Of a stretch of 36,361 nt of DNA, positions 1 to 9,719 are shown piece after piece. The first letter of the stretch is position 1. The number at the start of each line of letters is the position of its first letter. The position numbers were made by a program, and so were the translations under genes. The stretch comes from a virus. The stretch is taken from positions 1 through 36,361 of the IMG/VR virus record IMGVR_UViG_3300009068_005136; one strand, given 5' to 3'. The notes beneath the pieces are model-generated. The model was not told where the DNA came from. It saw only the letters and a program-made list of their open reading frames with translations, and ran no database searches.

Positions 1-1400
1 GACGTAAAACCGTTTCCAAATATTTCTAAAGAAGAACCAGTCGCATAAAAATTTGATGCATTTTGCGTCGCTGAAAAATTTTTCTGAGATTCATTAAATG
101 ATGATTCAAAACGTTCATTTAAACTTTCTAGAACAGACAGCTGCTGAAGTTGATCATCCACGATCGTTCTTTTTACAGAACCATTTATTTGAATATTCCC
201 ACTAGTAAACAACAACTGTCTTGAAGCAATATCAACTGTGCCTGAGTCTCCAAGCAACCTACTTGGAAACGTCGATGGCATACTAACGATAGAGCTTGTA
301 GCAAAGTTTATTGACCTTCTATCATCAAAAATTCCGGGAGACCTAACTAAATGCTTCGTTGAATTAGCAATCGATGAAAGCTTTCTTGGTAAAACTTTTA
401 TAGAGTTAACAGGTGGCGAAATCGTAATGACCGCTCCGTTTGCCGGCCAATAAATTTGAGAAATATTCAACGAGTATTTTTTCGAAGCCAGAGGATAGGA
501 TAAAGACGTTTCAGAGTATGAAGAAGGTGGAGACCCTCCAAATTCTGAAATGACTCTATTCTTTTTAGAATAATCAAAGAGTGTTGCTAGGTCTCTAAAT
601 TTGTCTGTACCTTGAGAAGGTCCGGACCAAAATATTCCCACTGTTGCAGTTGAATCAGCGCTAGAAAAGCTGGATGGTTCGTAGTAGCTTTTTGGCCAAT
701 ATCTGTACTCTATTCTACCGCTTTCAAATATCGCTACTTCAAATTTTAGCTTGTAAGCGTAACTTATATTTTGAGCTAAAGTCCATCTAACCAAAAGATA
801 TTTACCTTTTGATTTGTCATATCCATTGATATATCTAACTCCATGATCAGCAAAATCGTATGGCCAATTTTTTACGTTTGAACCTTGCTTTATGTAGTTT
901 TTGATTGCTTCACTTATTGTAGAGCTATAGTACCCTGCTTGGAGCTCTTCTATTGAACGCGCAGAAATGATACCATAATCAAACCACGGAGCAAGAATTA
1001 TGTGATCATATAAAAAGTCAGATAAGATAAACTCATTGGTGTACACACTATCAGAAAATGTTACAGGATCATCTATAACGTCTTTGTAAAAATTTGCTCC
1101 TGTAGACCCTCCAACGGGATCGCGAAGCATCATCCACCCAGATGTAGAGACAGAAAATTCTTTGTAAATTTTTCCGTTGATTTTAAAATCAAATCCGATT
1201 GGTTCAGAAACAGAATACCCTTCCGCCGGACCTAGTCCGCCGACAGTTACTGAACTATCCCAAGTTATTGCATAGTTTCCGCCTTTTAAAAAAGCAGAAT
1301 CAGGTATAGTTTCTGGCGCGGAGAAAAGCTTTTGAACAGACATGACATAACGATCTAACGTTCTGTCTGGGGGTGTACGTAATGCCTTGTCTGTCGCCAT
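1..1400 (-). CDS. Large virion structural protein, C-terminus cut by window edge
   Basis: An uninterrupted minus-strand frame of about 466 codons runs from an ATG at 1400 (protein begins MATDKALRTPPDRTLDRYVM) off the left edge, so the C-terminus is missing. The stop codon of the preceding gene lies one base upstream (1402-1404). I do not recognise a named family. The visible part is beta-prone and rich in Ser, Gly and aromatic residues, with phrases such as SVSTSGWMML and GRIEYRYWPKSYYEP that resemble jelly-roll or lectin-like folds in tail-fibre proteins. Near the window edge it becomes polar and Gln/Asn/Ser-rich. Position after the baseplate wedge genes suggests a tail-fibre or baseplate-periphery protein; this is inference from context. 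A GGAGG sequence lies about 14 bases before the ATG, rather far for a normal ribosome binding site. Confidence 0.8.
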   Translation of the reverse strand, partial: MATDKALRTPPDRTLDRYVMSVQKLFSAPETIPDSAFLKGGNYAITWDSSVTVGGLGPAEGYSVSEPIGFDFKINGKIYKEFSVSTSGWMMLRDPVGGSTGANFYKDVIDDPVTFSDSVYTNEFILSDFLYDHIILAPWFDYGIISARSIEELQAGYYSSTISEAIKNYIKQGSNVKNWPYDFADHGVRYINGYDKSKGKYLLVRWTLAQNISYAYKLKFEVAIFESGRIEYRYWPKSYYEPSSFSSADSTATVGIFWSGPSQGTDKFRDLATLFDYSKKNRVISEFGGSPPSSYSETSLSYPLASKKYSLNISQIYWPANGAVITISPPVNSIKVLPRKLSSIANSTKHLVRSPGIFDDRRSINFATSSIVSMPSTFPSRLLGDSGTVDIASRQLLFTSGNIQINGSVKRTIVDDQLQQLSVLESLNERFESSFNESQKNFSATQNASNFYATGSSLEIFGNGFT

Positions 1401-1401
1401 T

Positions 1402-2388
1402 TTAATAAGTCATTCCTCCGAAAGCCAAAGAGTCAGTTCCCACAGATGATATATTATCATATACAAAACCAGTTGTGCTTGATTTTTTACCTGGAGAAAC
1501 GTAGTTTCCTGTCGATCCCAACATAGCTTTGACAGCTTTGACCATGTCATCTCCGTGAGTGGCAGAAGTTATCCCTATGTCTTCTAGGTAAACTTTTAAA
1601 TCGTCAAAAGAATCAATTTTATTAACGTCGGGGTTTACGTATCCGGTTCCTAAAAGAGGTACATCTGAATCAGAAGAAACATTAGATCCAGACAGTAGGT
1701 GTTCAGAAGCATCTAAAAACCATCTGTTGTTTAAGTAAGAATATTGCTGAATATAGTCGCCTGAATTGGCAACATTTGATCCAGACATTATCATAACAGG
1801 TCTTGGTGGCGTCAATCTTTGAGGTATATAATCGACTGTTAAAATTTGATCGCTAGAGAATTTTCTGATGTCAGAATTTCCCCCCATAAATGTTCCACGA
1901 ACAGCGTGCGATTCAAACGGAGATTCAATGGAAAAGAAAGATATAACGGGACGAATTGTAAGAGGCTCAATTATACCGTTTAAAATATAGTTTTCTGCTT
2001 GGTTGTTATCACTAGTAATAATTGGAAACGTTATAGCATTTAATAAAGAAGAACCTGGTTCTTGGGCTTTTAGGTATCTAACGGGATTGAAGTAATCAAT
2101 TTCTATATACGAATCAGTAGAAATAAGATCTAAATCATTAATTCCAATACTGACTGGTCTAACGATATGTCCAGGAGTACCTGCAGATATTTTTACTGTA
2201 CCGATCGCATATTTTTCTTGCGTAATTTCGACGCCTTGTCTAAAACTGTCGATTTCTGATGTGTTTATTGATGAAGAATTAACTCCCGCTAACTTTACTA
2301 AGACGTGCGGTCCTTCATCGAATCTTTTTAAATCAAGCGTTGAGTATTGCTGGATCGAGGAATAAAAATTTCTTGTAAATGCTGACAT
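1402..2388 (-). CDS. Uncharacterised tail/baseplate structural protein (328 aa)
   Basis: The reading frame starts at an ATG at 2388 preceded by AAAGG, and ends in TAA just before the next gene. No family is recognised. The N-terminal half is beta-rich (strands around residues 85-175), and the middle holds Ser/Gly/Asn-rich turns with repeated SGSN motifs near residues 205 and 235. The C-terminal third has a short helical stretch (about residues 255-290) followed by a Gly/Ser-rich tail. No signal peptide or membrane segment is seen. It sits between the gpI-like lectin protein and another large structural protein, so a virion role, perhaps a fibre or connector, is inferred from position only. 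Confidence 0.75.
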   Translation of the reverse strand: MSAFTRNFYSSIQQYSTLDLKRFDEGPHVLVKLAGVNSSSINTSEIDSFRQGVEITQEKYAIGTVKISAGTPGHIVRPVSIGINDLDLISTDSYIEIDYFNPVRYLKAQEPGSSLLNAITFPIITSDNNQAENYILNGIIEPLTIRPVISFFSIESPFESHAVRGTFMGGNSDIRKFSSDQILTVDYIPQRLTPPRPVMIMSGSNVANSGDYIQQYSYLNNRWFLDASEHLLSGSNVSSDSDVPLLGTGYVNPDVNKIDSFDDLKVYLEDIGITSATHGDDMVKAVKAMLGSTGNYVSPGKKSSTTGFVYDNISSVGTDSLAFGGMTY

Positions 2389-2400
2389 AAAACCTTTATG

Positions 2401-5400
2401 TTAATATCTTCGTATATTTCCGACGATCTGTTGTACGAGTAAAGTGTCTCTTATTCTACTTCTTGTAGAATCACCAAGATATATTTCGCTCGATTGGTAT
2501 TCTATTTTGTGTCGTTCTAACATATGAGATTCAATAACAAAATTTGTCCCTTTGAATTTAGTTTTTCTTGGGACAAGCTGCTGTATAAATGTTCCAATTG
2601 ATTTATCGAACCATCTGTAAAATTCAAAAAAGCTTTTAAAGTTTAACTTTTCTGAAAGTCTGTTGAAGTAAACATCTCTAAGCTTTTCTAAATCAGGATA
2701 ATCAGGAGAGTACATCATCTCCGGACTTCCTATGGCGTTTGCCATTTCGTCTAAAGTAGCAAACATATTGATAATGTCTCTATTCAAAGAATCAATTAAA
2801 GAGAACTCGATTGAAAGACGTGGATCATCTAGCGGAGTTTCTCCAGCAGGTATTTCATAAGCTGGTCCTTTGATTGCCCATGGAGCGCCATTTAATAGCT
2901 CTTCATCTTGAAATCCTCTAACTCTGATTTTTTCGCTAGTAGAATATTCATCAAAGTTTGGAGACATGTAACTGTAGTTGAATATTTCTCCTAAATGAAC
3001 GTTTTTGTTTGCAGAGAAATTTCTTCCAGTTGAGTGAAAATTATTTTCGCTAAAGTCTATAAATTGTATTGAACCGTCTGAACTCGCTGTCAATATATTC
3101 TGTTTTTCTAGTATGCTAAGTCTGAGCTTTTCAAATGAACCAGAAGTTTGAGTTACGTAATTATAGTTTGTTAAAGGGCTTTCAACCCCCAAAGACTTAT
3201 AGTTTCTTACGTGCTCTCTCCACTCTAACTCTGTAAGTCCTTTTGACCAAAACCTAATATTGCTTGCCTGACCAACAAACTCAGATGATCTTGCGACTTC
3301 TGGCACATCGAGCGTGCTGTTAAGGTAAAGATATCCCATACCACCGTCTGGAATATTTTGATCATTTCCTATTGATATTCTAGAGCCTGATGCGTTTGTT
3401 AAAGCGCTCATTGATCTGAGAGCGTTTCCTTCGCCTGTCGGAGTTTCATTAAAAAAAGATGAAGTCGCGTATATCTCCGTTATTTCTCCAGCGTTTTGAG
3501 TGGCTGCCCTTAAGAAATAAGAAGAAGAGATGTTACTTTCAATTGAATCATTTCGATTACATCCAATCGAAATATTCCATCTATCTCCGTTCAAAACGTT
3601 TACAGGAACTGAAAGTTGGAGAACAGGCGAATTAGATGCCATACCAGGTCTAATAAAAGCGTATAAGGAACCTGATGACACGACATTTATTATGACGCCT
3701 GGTTTTGCTGTAGATGATGATCCTGTAACTTCAAACCTGAGAAGTGACTGATTGTCGGTTATTCGATTCGTGTTTTTTGTGGAATACTTGTATAAACCTT
3801 CAAAAGTCCACGATCCAGAAGTTAAAAGCCCATCATTTAAATTAGTGGAAATTCCTGAAGAGAATGGACCAACTGCAGATGGATATCCTGGTTCTATTCT
3901 TGAAGATGAAAGAAACGGAGTTGTGATTATAGAAGACGAAAGAAAATCTACTATTGGAGAATACTCTGCTCTAACTTCTCTTGAAGTTCCAAATTGTCTC
4001 AAAGATGGACCTCCAAACTCTCTAATCCTCATGCTGTTATCTGGGTCTATTCCAACTGATCTTAAAAAAGATCTTATACTGTGCTGCGTACCCTTTGACC
4101 TTAAGATGTCGGGCATGTTAACGAGTATTCTTCTTAAAATTTGAGCTTGAACGTTTTTTAACGAAACATCATTAACTTCTATCTTTGTGACGTCTTCACC
4201 GTCGACGTACTGAGCGTTATTAGAATCGTTGAACAAGGGCGGCAAATACATACCATAACTTTTTATAAAGTCGTTTAAAAAGTTATCTGGCATCGTGTCA
4301 GTCAAAGAATAATCTGCGCTTTTTAATGTTTTAAAGGCGTCGACAAACATTTTAATTTCATCAAAAAATTTTGCCCAGATGTAAAGAAAAGTTAAAATAA
4401 TCTGAACGGACCCTATTTTTCCTTGGCCAGGTATTCCTTCACCGCTGTAAGGGTCTCCAATCGATCCTTCAACTGAAGAATTCGTGTAGCCCTCTTCAGC
4501 GCCGCCTTCTCTCAAATAGTGACGAGGGACCAGCTTTGTGATTAAATTCGGGTTTTCTTGATCATAAATGCTTGCTGAACTTAAAAGATCAACGTTTAAA
4601 TTTACAACGTCTGGATTGTATGGGAAAAGAACTTTTTTAAATTCCGGTCTTTCATTGATCATCGGAGAGTTAGTGTCGTCCGATGTTAGTTGTCTTAAGG
4701 AAAGGTTGAAATTGGAAACAAAAGAATGAAGAGAATTTCCAGAACTATCTAAAACTATCGAATTTACGGGATCATTTATATTTGAAGACAACAATGACGA
4801 TGGTTCGTTAAATCTATAGTACAACTTTAAAGAATCTGACGCATAAAGTCCCTTTGACGAGTATAGAGACTGCTGCTGCTGCGTTCTATAGGAGTGAAAT
4901 ATTCTTAATTCATCTAACGTTCCGCTGAACGTTTGAGTTGGGGTTGTTAATATGTTGTTAAAATAAAAAGAAGACCCAGACCCAATTAAAAGATCAGAAT
5001 TATCAGTTATGTCTTGAAAGCTTTTTTCTTTTTTACTTTCAGATGTTAACTTTTCGTCAACAAAGAATTGAAGAAAGTTACTTCCTGCATCACGATTTAA
5101 AGATACACAGATGTGATTAAACTTTCCTTTTGTTAGACTTGCGGTTACGTAATTATTGACGCTACCAGATGTAATGATGAATACTCCATCTACTGTGGAG
5201 GTAGAAGAAGGCTCTAGGTGAAGTGTGAAGCCCTGAGATAAATCTTTAGAAATCTTCTGGAGTAAAACCTGGCGATCATTTTGTTGATTTGGTAAAAAAG
5301 CTTGCACCTCTATTGTAAACGATTTATTCGTTGGAGGATTTAATATAGACTCGCCCGTTTTGTTTTTTGAAAGTTCTGGGTATAACCATCCCGCTACGTC

Positions 5401-5835
5401 TTTTACGTCAATCCATGTTCCTAATTCTTCAGCATACCCATTTGAAGGATCTTCTCCAATTTGAGTACCAGAAAAATGTAGCTGCCCTCCAAAATTTGGA
5501 AATTGGTCAAAAACCCATTTTTCAAATCCTCCGAGTTTTTCAAAGAAAAATTCTACATCTTTCTTAGTTCCGTCGAAGGGATAACCGTTGATAATCTGAT
5601 CAAAAGTTGTATTAACTTTTACTTCTGCAGAAGAAAAAAACGTATGATTTTCAAATTTTGACCAATCTACATTTAACTGCTGTGTATTTTTTAAAGGGTA
5701 ATTTAAGGGTTCGTATCTAAAAGAAGATGTGCTAGATACGTTTGTGTTTATTAAATCTTTAAAAGTTAGCTGAGCCGGTTTTGTATCACTCAGAGCTGCC
5801 TTTAAAAAAGAAGGAATATAGGGTGAATTTGCCAT
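2401..5835 (-). CDS. gpI/gp7-like baseplate protein fused with two LamG-like lectin domains (1144 aa)
   Basis: Three parts can be read. Residues about 170-345 look like a LamG/concanavalin-type jelly roll (FTIEVQAFLP, then FNHICVSLNRD, then GTLDELRIFHSYRT). Residues about 475-610 are helical and carry NMPDILRSKGTQHSIRSFLRSVGI-like sequence, the pattern of tail protein I proteins that attach fibres to the wedge. Residues about 672-880 form a second LamG-like segment (SGSWTFEGLYKYS, later QASNIRFWSKGLTELEWREH). The C-terminus (about 990-1144) is mixed helical. Gene order, directly after the gp6/J-like gene and one other structural gene, matches a J-then-I arrangement. The ATG at 5835 has AGAAGG eight bases upstream. 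The lectin folds suggest glycan contact, either host surface or virion glycan; that is inference. Confidence 0.75.
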   Translation of the reverse strand: MANSPYIPSFLKAALSDTKPAQLTFKDLINTNVSSTSSFRYEPLNYPLKNTQQLNVDWSKFENHTFFSSAEVKVNTTFDQIINGYPFDGTKKDVEFFFEKLGGFEKWVFDQFPNFGGQLHFSGTQIGEDPSNGYAEELGTWIDVKDVAGWLYPELSKNKTGESILNPPTNKSFTIEVQAFLPNQQNDRQVLLQKISKDLSQGFTLHLEPSSTSTVDGVFIITSGSVNNYVTASLTKGKFNHICVSLNRDAGSNFLQFFVDEKLTSESKKEKSFQDITDNSDLLIGSGSSFYFNNILTTPTQTFSGTLDELRIFHSYRTQQQQSLYSSKGLYASDSLKLYYRFNEPSSLLSSNINDPVNSIVLDSSGNSLHSFVSNFNLSLRQLTSDDTNSPMINERPEFKKVLFPYNPDVVNLNVDLLSSASIYDQENPNLITKLVPRHYLREGGAEEGYTNSSVEGSIGDPYSGEGIPGQGKIGSVQIILTFLYIWAKFFDEIKMFVDAFKTLKSADYSLTDTMPDNFLNDFIKSYGMYLPPLFNDSNNAQYVDGEDVTKIEVNDVSLKNVQAQILRRILVNMPDILRSKGTQHSIRSFLRSVGIDPDNSMRIREFGGPSLRQFGTSREVRAEYSPIVDFLSSSIITTPFLSSSRIEPGYPSAVGPFSSGISTNLNDGLLTSGSWTFEGLYKYSTKNTNRITDNQSLLRFEVTGSSSTAKPGVIINVVSSGSLYAFIRPGMASNSPVLQLSVPVNVLNGDRWNISIGCNRNDSIESNISSSYFLRAATQNAGEITEIYATSSFFNETPTGEGNALRSMSALTNASGSRISIGNDQNIPDGGMGYLYLNSTLDVPEVARSSEFVGQASNIRFWSKGLTELEWREHVRNYKSLGVESPLTNYNYVTQTSGSFEKLRLSILEKQNILTASSDGSIQFIDFSENNFHSTGRNFSANKNVHLGEIFNYSYMSPNFDEYSTSEKIRVRGFQDEELLNGAPWAIKGPAYEIPAGETPLDDPRLSIEFSLIDSLNRDIINMFATLDEMANAIGSPEMMYSPDYPDLEKLRDVYFNRLSEKLNFKSFFEFYRWFDKSIGTFIQQLVPRKTKFKGTNFVIESHMLERHKIEYQSSEIYLGDSTRSRIRDTLLVQQIVGNIRRY

Positions 5836-5838
5836 AGA

Positions 5839-7353
5839 CTAAACCTTCTTTATTCTAAATGTTGGTGAAGAATCTAGATACTTTTGCGTAACGCTTTCAA
5901 CAACAAGCGCAATGTCGATTGTATAACTCTGCAAAGGAGTCAAAGCTGAAGTGTTGAAGCTGAAGTACATGCCTTCAGAATCGCTGGAAACTTTTGTAGA
6001 TTTGTCTACAAAATCGAAAGGTATCTCGTATTCGTTTGTCGCAACATTTCTGACAGCGTAATAAACGTTGTTTAAAACGACTCCGGGAAGTTCGATGGGG
6101 AGCCTTTTCGCTATTACTATTGGGCTATTTTCGTCAAAGATATTAACTCGTAGCATTACTTCTTCATTTTTAGAATGGTCAGAGCTAATCCCTAAGACGC
6201 TTATCGTGTAACGTCTTGGACTAAGACGTTTTGAAAGTCTTTCAGGCGCAAAAGCTGTGATTACGCTGCCAGTTACATATGATAAAGATCCATCAATAGA
6301 ACTCCAAATAGGGGTAAATTTAACAGAGCCAGATAGCTGATTGCTTAGTTTTAAATTCGGGTTTGTTAATGGTAAAGTAACATTCGCAAAGTAAATTCCA
6401 GTTGCCGCGTTGGTACCAAAAGTGTATTGAGAACCTGTAAAGAACAAAGAGTATACACCAGCTCCAGTGACTTCTGTTTTTAGCTCTAATAAAACGCTAT
6501 TAGATCCTGTGACTTCAAAGCTACTTGATACGAGGTTTTTTAATTGTCCTTGTGAGTAATTGTAAAGAAATAAGTTTGAAGAAGCGTCCAAATAAAGATT
6601 TGCCGTGTCGTCCGAAATTGAATCGTCAAATTTAACGATCATCTTTGGACGTTTACTTTCATCGTAAGAATGTCGACTTCCAAATCTTTTTACAAAATAA
6701 GTGTGTGAATCATTCTCTATAGTGTTATTAAAAGATAATCTGAACCCAGAGTCAGGTATATCACCAGAAATAGTTGAAGAAATTATTGAAGTAACGTCTA
6801 CGAAAAGGTCTTCTTCTCCAGTAACAAAAGTTTGAGAAACTTTTGTCGAAGGAAGCAACATCGAGCTTGTTATGTAGTCGCCAGAACCTGTAGAGAAGCA
6901 AGCAAGAGAACATCCTATGGAGCCCCAAGCTTTGTTATTTGATGCAGATAAAAAGTTACATTTGTCTTTATCAGAATAATAAGCAGCGTCTTTTCCCAAG
7001 CCCTCTGAGAATGAAGAAGATAATGGAAAAATATCGACGGTAAAATTATTCGGAGTTGGTTGACCTCCATACACATCTTTTAAATCAAGAAAACATTTAA
7101 AACTGCTATCATTGACGTCGATTTTGCTGTTTGATATAAGACTTCTTAATGGGTCAAGATCAAAATGAATTAAAATTCTCGATAACTCGGTCTGCGCAAC
7201 TTTTATTGCTCCGCTTGTTACTTGGGTGATTCCGTACAATTTAAAAAGGTCTAAAGACCCTGCGATGCCTACATTTCCGCTAACAGCAGGTTTTCCATCT
7301 ACGTATTTGTTTGTGATGTAAGAATCTTTGTCTGCCTTTAATTTAAGAAACAT
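5839..7353 (-). CDS. Structural protein with DNRLRE-like N-terminal domain (504 aa)
   Basis: The first roughly 245 residues resemble the DNRLRE-type beta-sandwich: an opening KADKDSYITNKY, then SRILIHFDLDPL, a DVTS segment near residue 187, GFRLSFNN, and YFVKRFGSRHS followed by RPKMIVKFD. Those domains are usually found on surface or adhesion proteins. The rest (about 250-504) is beta-rich and may hold two Ig-like repeats, judged by alternating hydrophobic strands. The start codon overlaps the stop of the gp6-like gene by one base (TGATG), so translation is probably coupled. The stop is TAG, and the next ATG lies one codon downstream in the same frame. The function is not known; a baseplate-peripheral role is inferred from its place between the gp6-like and gpI-like genes. 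Confidence 0.72.
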   Translation of the reverse strand: MFLKLKADKDSYITNKYVDGKPAVSGNVGIAGSLDLFKLYGITQVTSGAIKVAQTELSRILIHFDLDPLRSLISNSKIDVNDSSFKCFLDLKDVYGGQPTPNNFTVDIFPLSSSFSEGLGKDAAYYSDKDKCNFLSASNNKAWGSIGCSLACFSTGSGDYITSSMLLPSTKVSQTFVTGEEDLFVDVTSIISSTISGDIPDSGFRLSFNNTIENDSHTYFVKRFGSRHSYDESKRPKMIVKFDDSISDDTANLYLDASSNLFLYNYSQGQLKNLVSSSFEVTGSNSVLLELKTEVTGAGVYSLFFTGSQYTFGTNAATGIYFANVTLPLTNPNLKLSNQLSGSVKFTPIWSSIDGSLSYVTGSVITAFAPERLSKRLSPRRYTISVLGISSDHSKNEEVMLRVNIFDENSPIVIAKRLPIELPGVVLNNVYYAVRNVATNEYEIPFDFVDKSTKVSSDSEGMYFSFNTSALTPLQSYTIDIALVVESVTQKYLDSSPTFRIKKV

Positions 7354-9191
7354 CAGCTCACCACCCTGGCTATTATATCTGTGTCAGGATATCTTATTTC
7401 GAAGATTCCACCTGTGGGAGGAAAAATCATCTGTCTTTTTGTGTATGATTTAATATCATGCGTGACATCGCTGTATTCTTTATTATTAGCTACACCCGCG
7501 ATATTGCTGAACTGTACGCTGTCAACTGCGATGACTCCTTTTATCGTAAAGATAGTATTTACAACATCTGAGATTATAATCGGTTGATCAATATACATCT
7601 TTTTTATGTTAAATTGATCTTGCAATTTTGAAAGTATTGCAGTAAGAACCGAAGTTCTGTTTAAAGAAGGATCAATGACTACAGCAAATTTTAATTGAAG
7701 ATTTACTATCTTTGCATCTAGAATATCAATAGAGTCTGATATCATTCTATAAGAGTTCAAATATTTCTTAATGTTTAATTTAAGAGTGTCAGGAGAAGTT
7801 ACTAGTTTTTGATTTGAACTTCTTGAAACTATAAAAAGCTGGGTTGACAGAGGGTTTTCTGAATTTGGAGTGATAGATGCTCTAAACACTCTTCCAAAGT
7901 TAGAAGGCATTGTGTATACCCTAGCAAGCAAATCTTCTTTTGTTACTATTCTTTCTTGAGAATTTTTTACTGTCGGAATCAACGCGACTAGTTCTTCTGA
8001 TGTTAGCGCGTCTTCTCCACCAGAAGCTCTTTTTACGTTAGAAAACTCCAAACTATTTCTTATTTTTATTGAGTCAGAATTAGCAGGATTTTTCGGGAAT
8101 GTTATGTTTAAATTTGTAAGGGATTTTATAGAGCCAGGTGAAACATTATGACTTAATCCTCCACCATAACGATACACGACTGTCAAGATTGTATCAGAAG
8201 AAGCTATCCCCAACGTGCTTGTTTTTAATAACTTTTCTGGGTTTACTGGTATTCTTGAAATTGTTTTTGAGTATGGAAACGCGATAGCAAATTCTGACGG
8301 ATCTGGTATGACGTCATCTTCTAGCGTTTCCGCGCTTCCTCCTCCAAAAGTAAGAGTTGTTGATCTTGTCGCTAAAGAAGTAGATTTTGTGAATCTGTAA
8401 GGTGCAGGAACGACTCGTAGACCGTCTTTTACCATGCCACTATCACTTGATAAGTTTAGCACATTTCTATAAACTACGTCGTGAGAAAGAGCACCAACTT
8501 CGTAGTAAGTGTTTGCGTTATCATCATAAACGCTTACAACTTCAGTAACATTGCTCTGAGCTAAAGTCATTTTTCTAAATGGTACGAATGCACCAATAGT
8601 AAAATTTTCTGTGATTTCTTTTCCAGAAATGCATAAACCAGTGAGGGATAAAAGATAAGTTATTACTTTTCCATCAGATCTAACTCTTCCTATTTTTTTT
8701 TCTGCTTTTGGATTAAAAACGAAATTTCCATCATCATTTGGATCAACCGCAAAAGCAATGTCTTCTATTAAAGAAAAAGGAACTCCGTTGTCTGCTGAAA
8801 AAGTGGTCCCTTCTTTGATCACAGGAAGGAGGTTGACATTTGGAGAAGTGTCACCTGCCGTAGCTACAGGAACTTCAATATATGCAGTTATGCTTACTGT
8901 TGCAGGACTTGCTCCATTGACCGCTATTCCTGCGTTAACTAAAGCTTTTTCTATGCTACCAAGTTCTACCGCGGTGTCAGAGTTTAATTCTCCGTACGCA
9001 TGGTCTAAATAAAAAGATAAATTATCACCAACATAAGCAGCCATGTCTAAAAACAAACCGCCCACGGAAGCTTCAGAGAAGTCTTGTATCTGATTTGGAT
9101 AGTACTGACGGGCGTAATTCAAAAGTTCTGCTCGAAATGAGTCAAAATCTCGAGCAAGATATCTTCTGTTTTTATTAGAATCATTGGCCAT
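7353..9191 (-). CDS. gp6: Baseplate wedge protein, gp6 / Baseplate J-like (612 aa)
   Basis: The N-terminus has the hallmark of T4 gp6-like proteins: a charged opening, YLARDFDSFRAELLNYARQYYP, then a DFSEASVGGLFLDMAAYVGDNLSFYLDHAYGE-type helix (residues about 10-70) and an ELGSIEKALVNAGI segment. The C-terminal half has the J-type region with RIVTKEDLLARVYTMPSNFGRVFRA (about 415-440), followed by a segment ending in a polymerised-wedge-like domain. Proteins of this family form the inner ring that joins baseplate wedges around the hub. It follows the gp25-like gene, the same order as W-J in P2-like and 25-6 in T4-like phages. The length is close to T4 gp6 (about 660 aa). The start ATG at 9191 is chosen because it comes 15 bases after the gp25-like stop, though no strong Shine-Dalgarno is visible. 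Confidence 0.9.
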   Translation of the reverse strand: MANDSNKNRRYLARDFDSFRAELLNYARQYYPNQIQDFSEASVGGLFLDMAAYVGDNLSFYLDHAYGELNSDTAVELGSIEKALVNAGIAVNGASPATVSITAYIEVPVATAGDTSPNVNLLPVIKEGTTFSADNGVPFSLIEDIAFAVDPNDDGNFVFNPKAEKKIGRVRSDGKVITYLLSLTGLCISGKEITENFTIGAFVPFRKMTLAQSNVTEVVSVYDDNANTYYEVGALSHDVVYRNVLNLSSDSGMVKDGLRVVPAPYRFTKSTSLATRSTTLTFGGGSAETLEDDVIPDPSEFAIAFPYSKTISRIPVNPEKLLKTSTLGIASSDTILTVVYRYGGGLSHNVSPGSIKSLTNLNITFPKNPANSDSIKIRNSLEFSNVKRASGGEDALTSEELVALIPTVKNSQERIVTKEDLLARVYTMPSNFGRVFRASITPNSENPLSTQLFIVSRSSNQKLVTSPDTLKLNIKKYLNSYRMISDSIDILDAKIVNLQLKFAVVIDPSLNRTSVLTAILSKLQDQFNIKKMYIDQPIIISDVVNTIFTIKGVIAVDSVQFSNIAGVANNKEYSDVTHDIKSYTKRQMIFPPTGGIFEIRYPDTDIIARVVS

Positions 9192-9206
9192 TTTTATTTT
9201 TTAACC

Positions 9207-9674
9207 TTACATTACATATAAGACTATTTGTAGTTTCTTATTACTTACGTTCAAAGCTGGAATATTGTAGCTAATAGTCACACGAATGATTCCTGTACTA
9301 AGATTTTCTAGTCTATCTGTCTCTGACGCAAAGTCTACCAAATCTATAAATGGCATCCATTGGGAAACAGATGACTTAATTCTAATGACAGCTTCACTAT
9401 CAAAATCATCTTGAGAAACGAATTCTGTCGTTAAAGGTTTAAGGTTTGCGCCAAATGTATATTGACCAACTCTTTCTCCCCAATTTGTAAGAAGCAAATT
9501 TCTTAGATTGTCAGACAGTTGATTCGAAAGACTATAATGCATTTCTAAAAGTCCAGAATCATTGCTGAGCTGTAAAGGAGTTTTTATTCCAATCGGGGTA
9601 GCAGAAGACGCAAGAAAAGAATCTTGCTCTTGCTGCCTTGTCATACCCACACTTTTGAAATTTATTTTAGCCAT
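9207..9674 (-). CDS. gp25: Baseplate wedge subunit gp25-like / W-like (155 aa)
   Basis: The sequence has the gp25/W fold signature: IGIKTPLQL near residue 27, then LSNQLSDNLRNLLLTNWGERVGQYTFGANLKPL (about 48-80, the conserved segment in which tail-tube-side residues follow a helix and WGER loop), and a C-terminal beta strand region ending in VTISYNIPALNVSNKKLQIVLYVM. The length is in the usual range for the family (about 130-160 aa). The protein anchors the wedge to the hub and to the first sheath ring. The start at 9674 is preceded by an in-frame TAG at 9678-9680, so no longer in-frame product is possible without stop readthrough. A 13-codon open reading frame lies between this gene and the 582-residue gene upstream. 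Confidence 0.9.
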   Translation of the reverse strand: MAKINFKSVGMTRQQEQDSFLASSATPIGIKTPLQLSNDSGLLEMHYSLSNQLSDNLRNLLLTNWGERVGQYTFGANLKPLTTEFVSQDDFDSEAVIRIKSSVSQWMPFIDLVDFASETDRLENLSTGIIRVTISYNIPALNVSNKKLQIVLYVM

Positions 9675-9677
9675 TCT

Positions 9678-9719
9678 CTACTGCATACTATCTATATTTG
9701 AGCTTGAATCTGTCGCCAT
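9678..9719 (-). CDS. Possible 13-codon leader peptide before the gp25-like gene
   Basis: ATG at 9719 opens MATDSSSNIDSMQ and ends in TAG at 9678-9680. It lies in the same frame as the gp25-like gene, whose ATG follows the TAG by one codon. An AGG about ten bases upstream could serve as a weak ribosome binding site. It could be a translated leader coupling ribosomes onto the wedge gene, a remnant of a longer N-terminus, or chance. No homologue is recognised and a peptide this short cannot be judged by composition. Confidence 0.25.
   Translation of the reverse strand: MATDSSSNIDSMQ

Noticed and set aside
3752-4144. A 130-codon plus-strand open frame within the lectin/gpI-like gene
   Set aside because: It is antisense to a well-supported structural gene and has no domain; composition explains it.
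5833-9680. Reassignment of TAG to an amino acid, suggested by two in-frame TAG junctions
   Set aside because: Most genes end in TAA or TGA, the 103-residue gene ends in TAG out of frame with its neighbour, and no long gene needs TAG as sense; the standard code fits.
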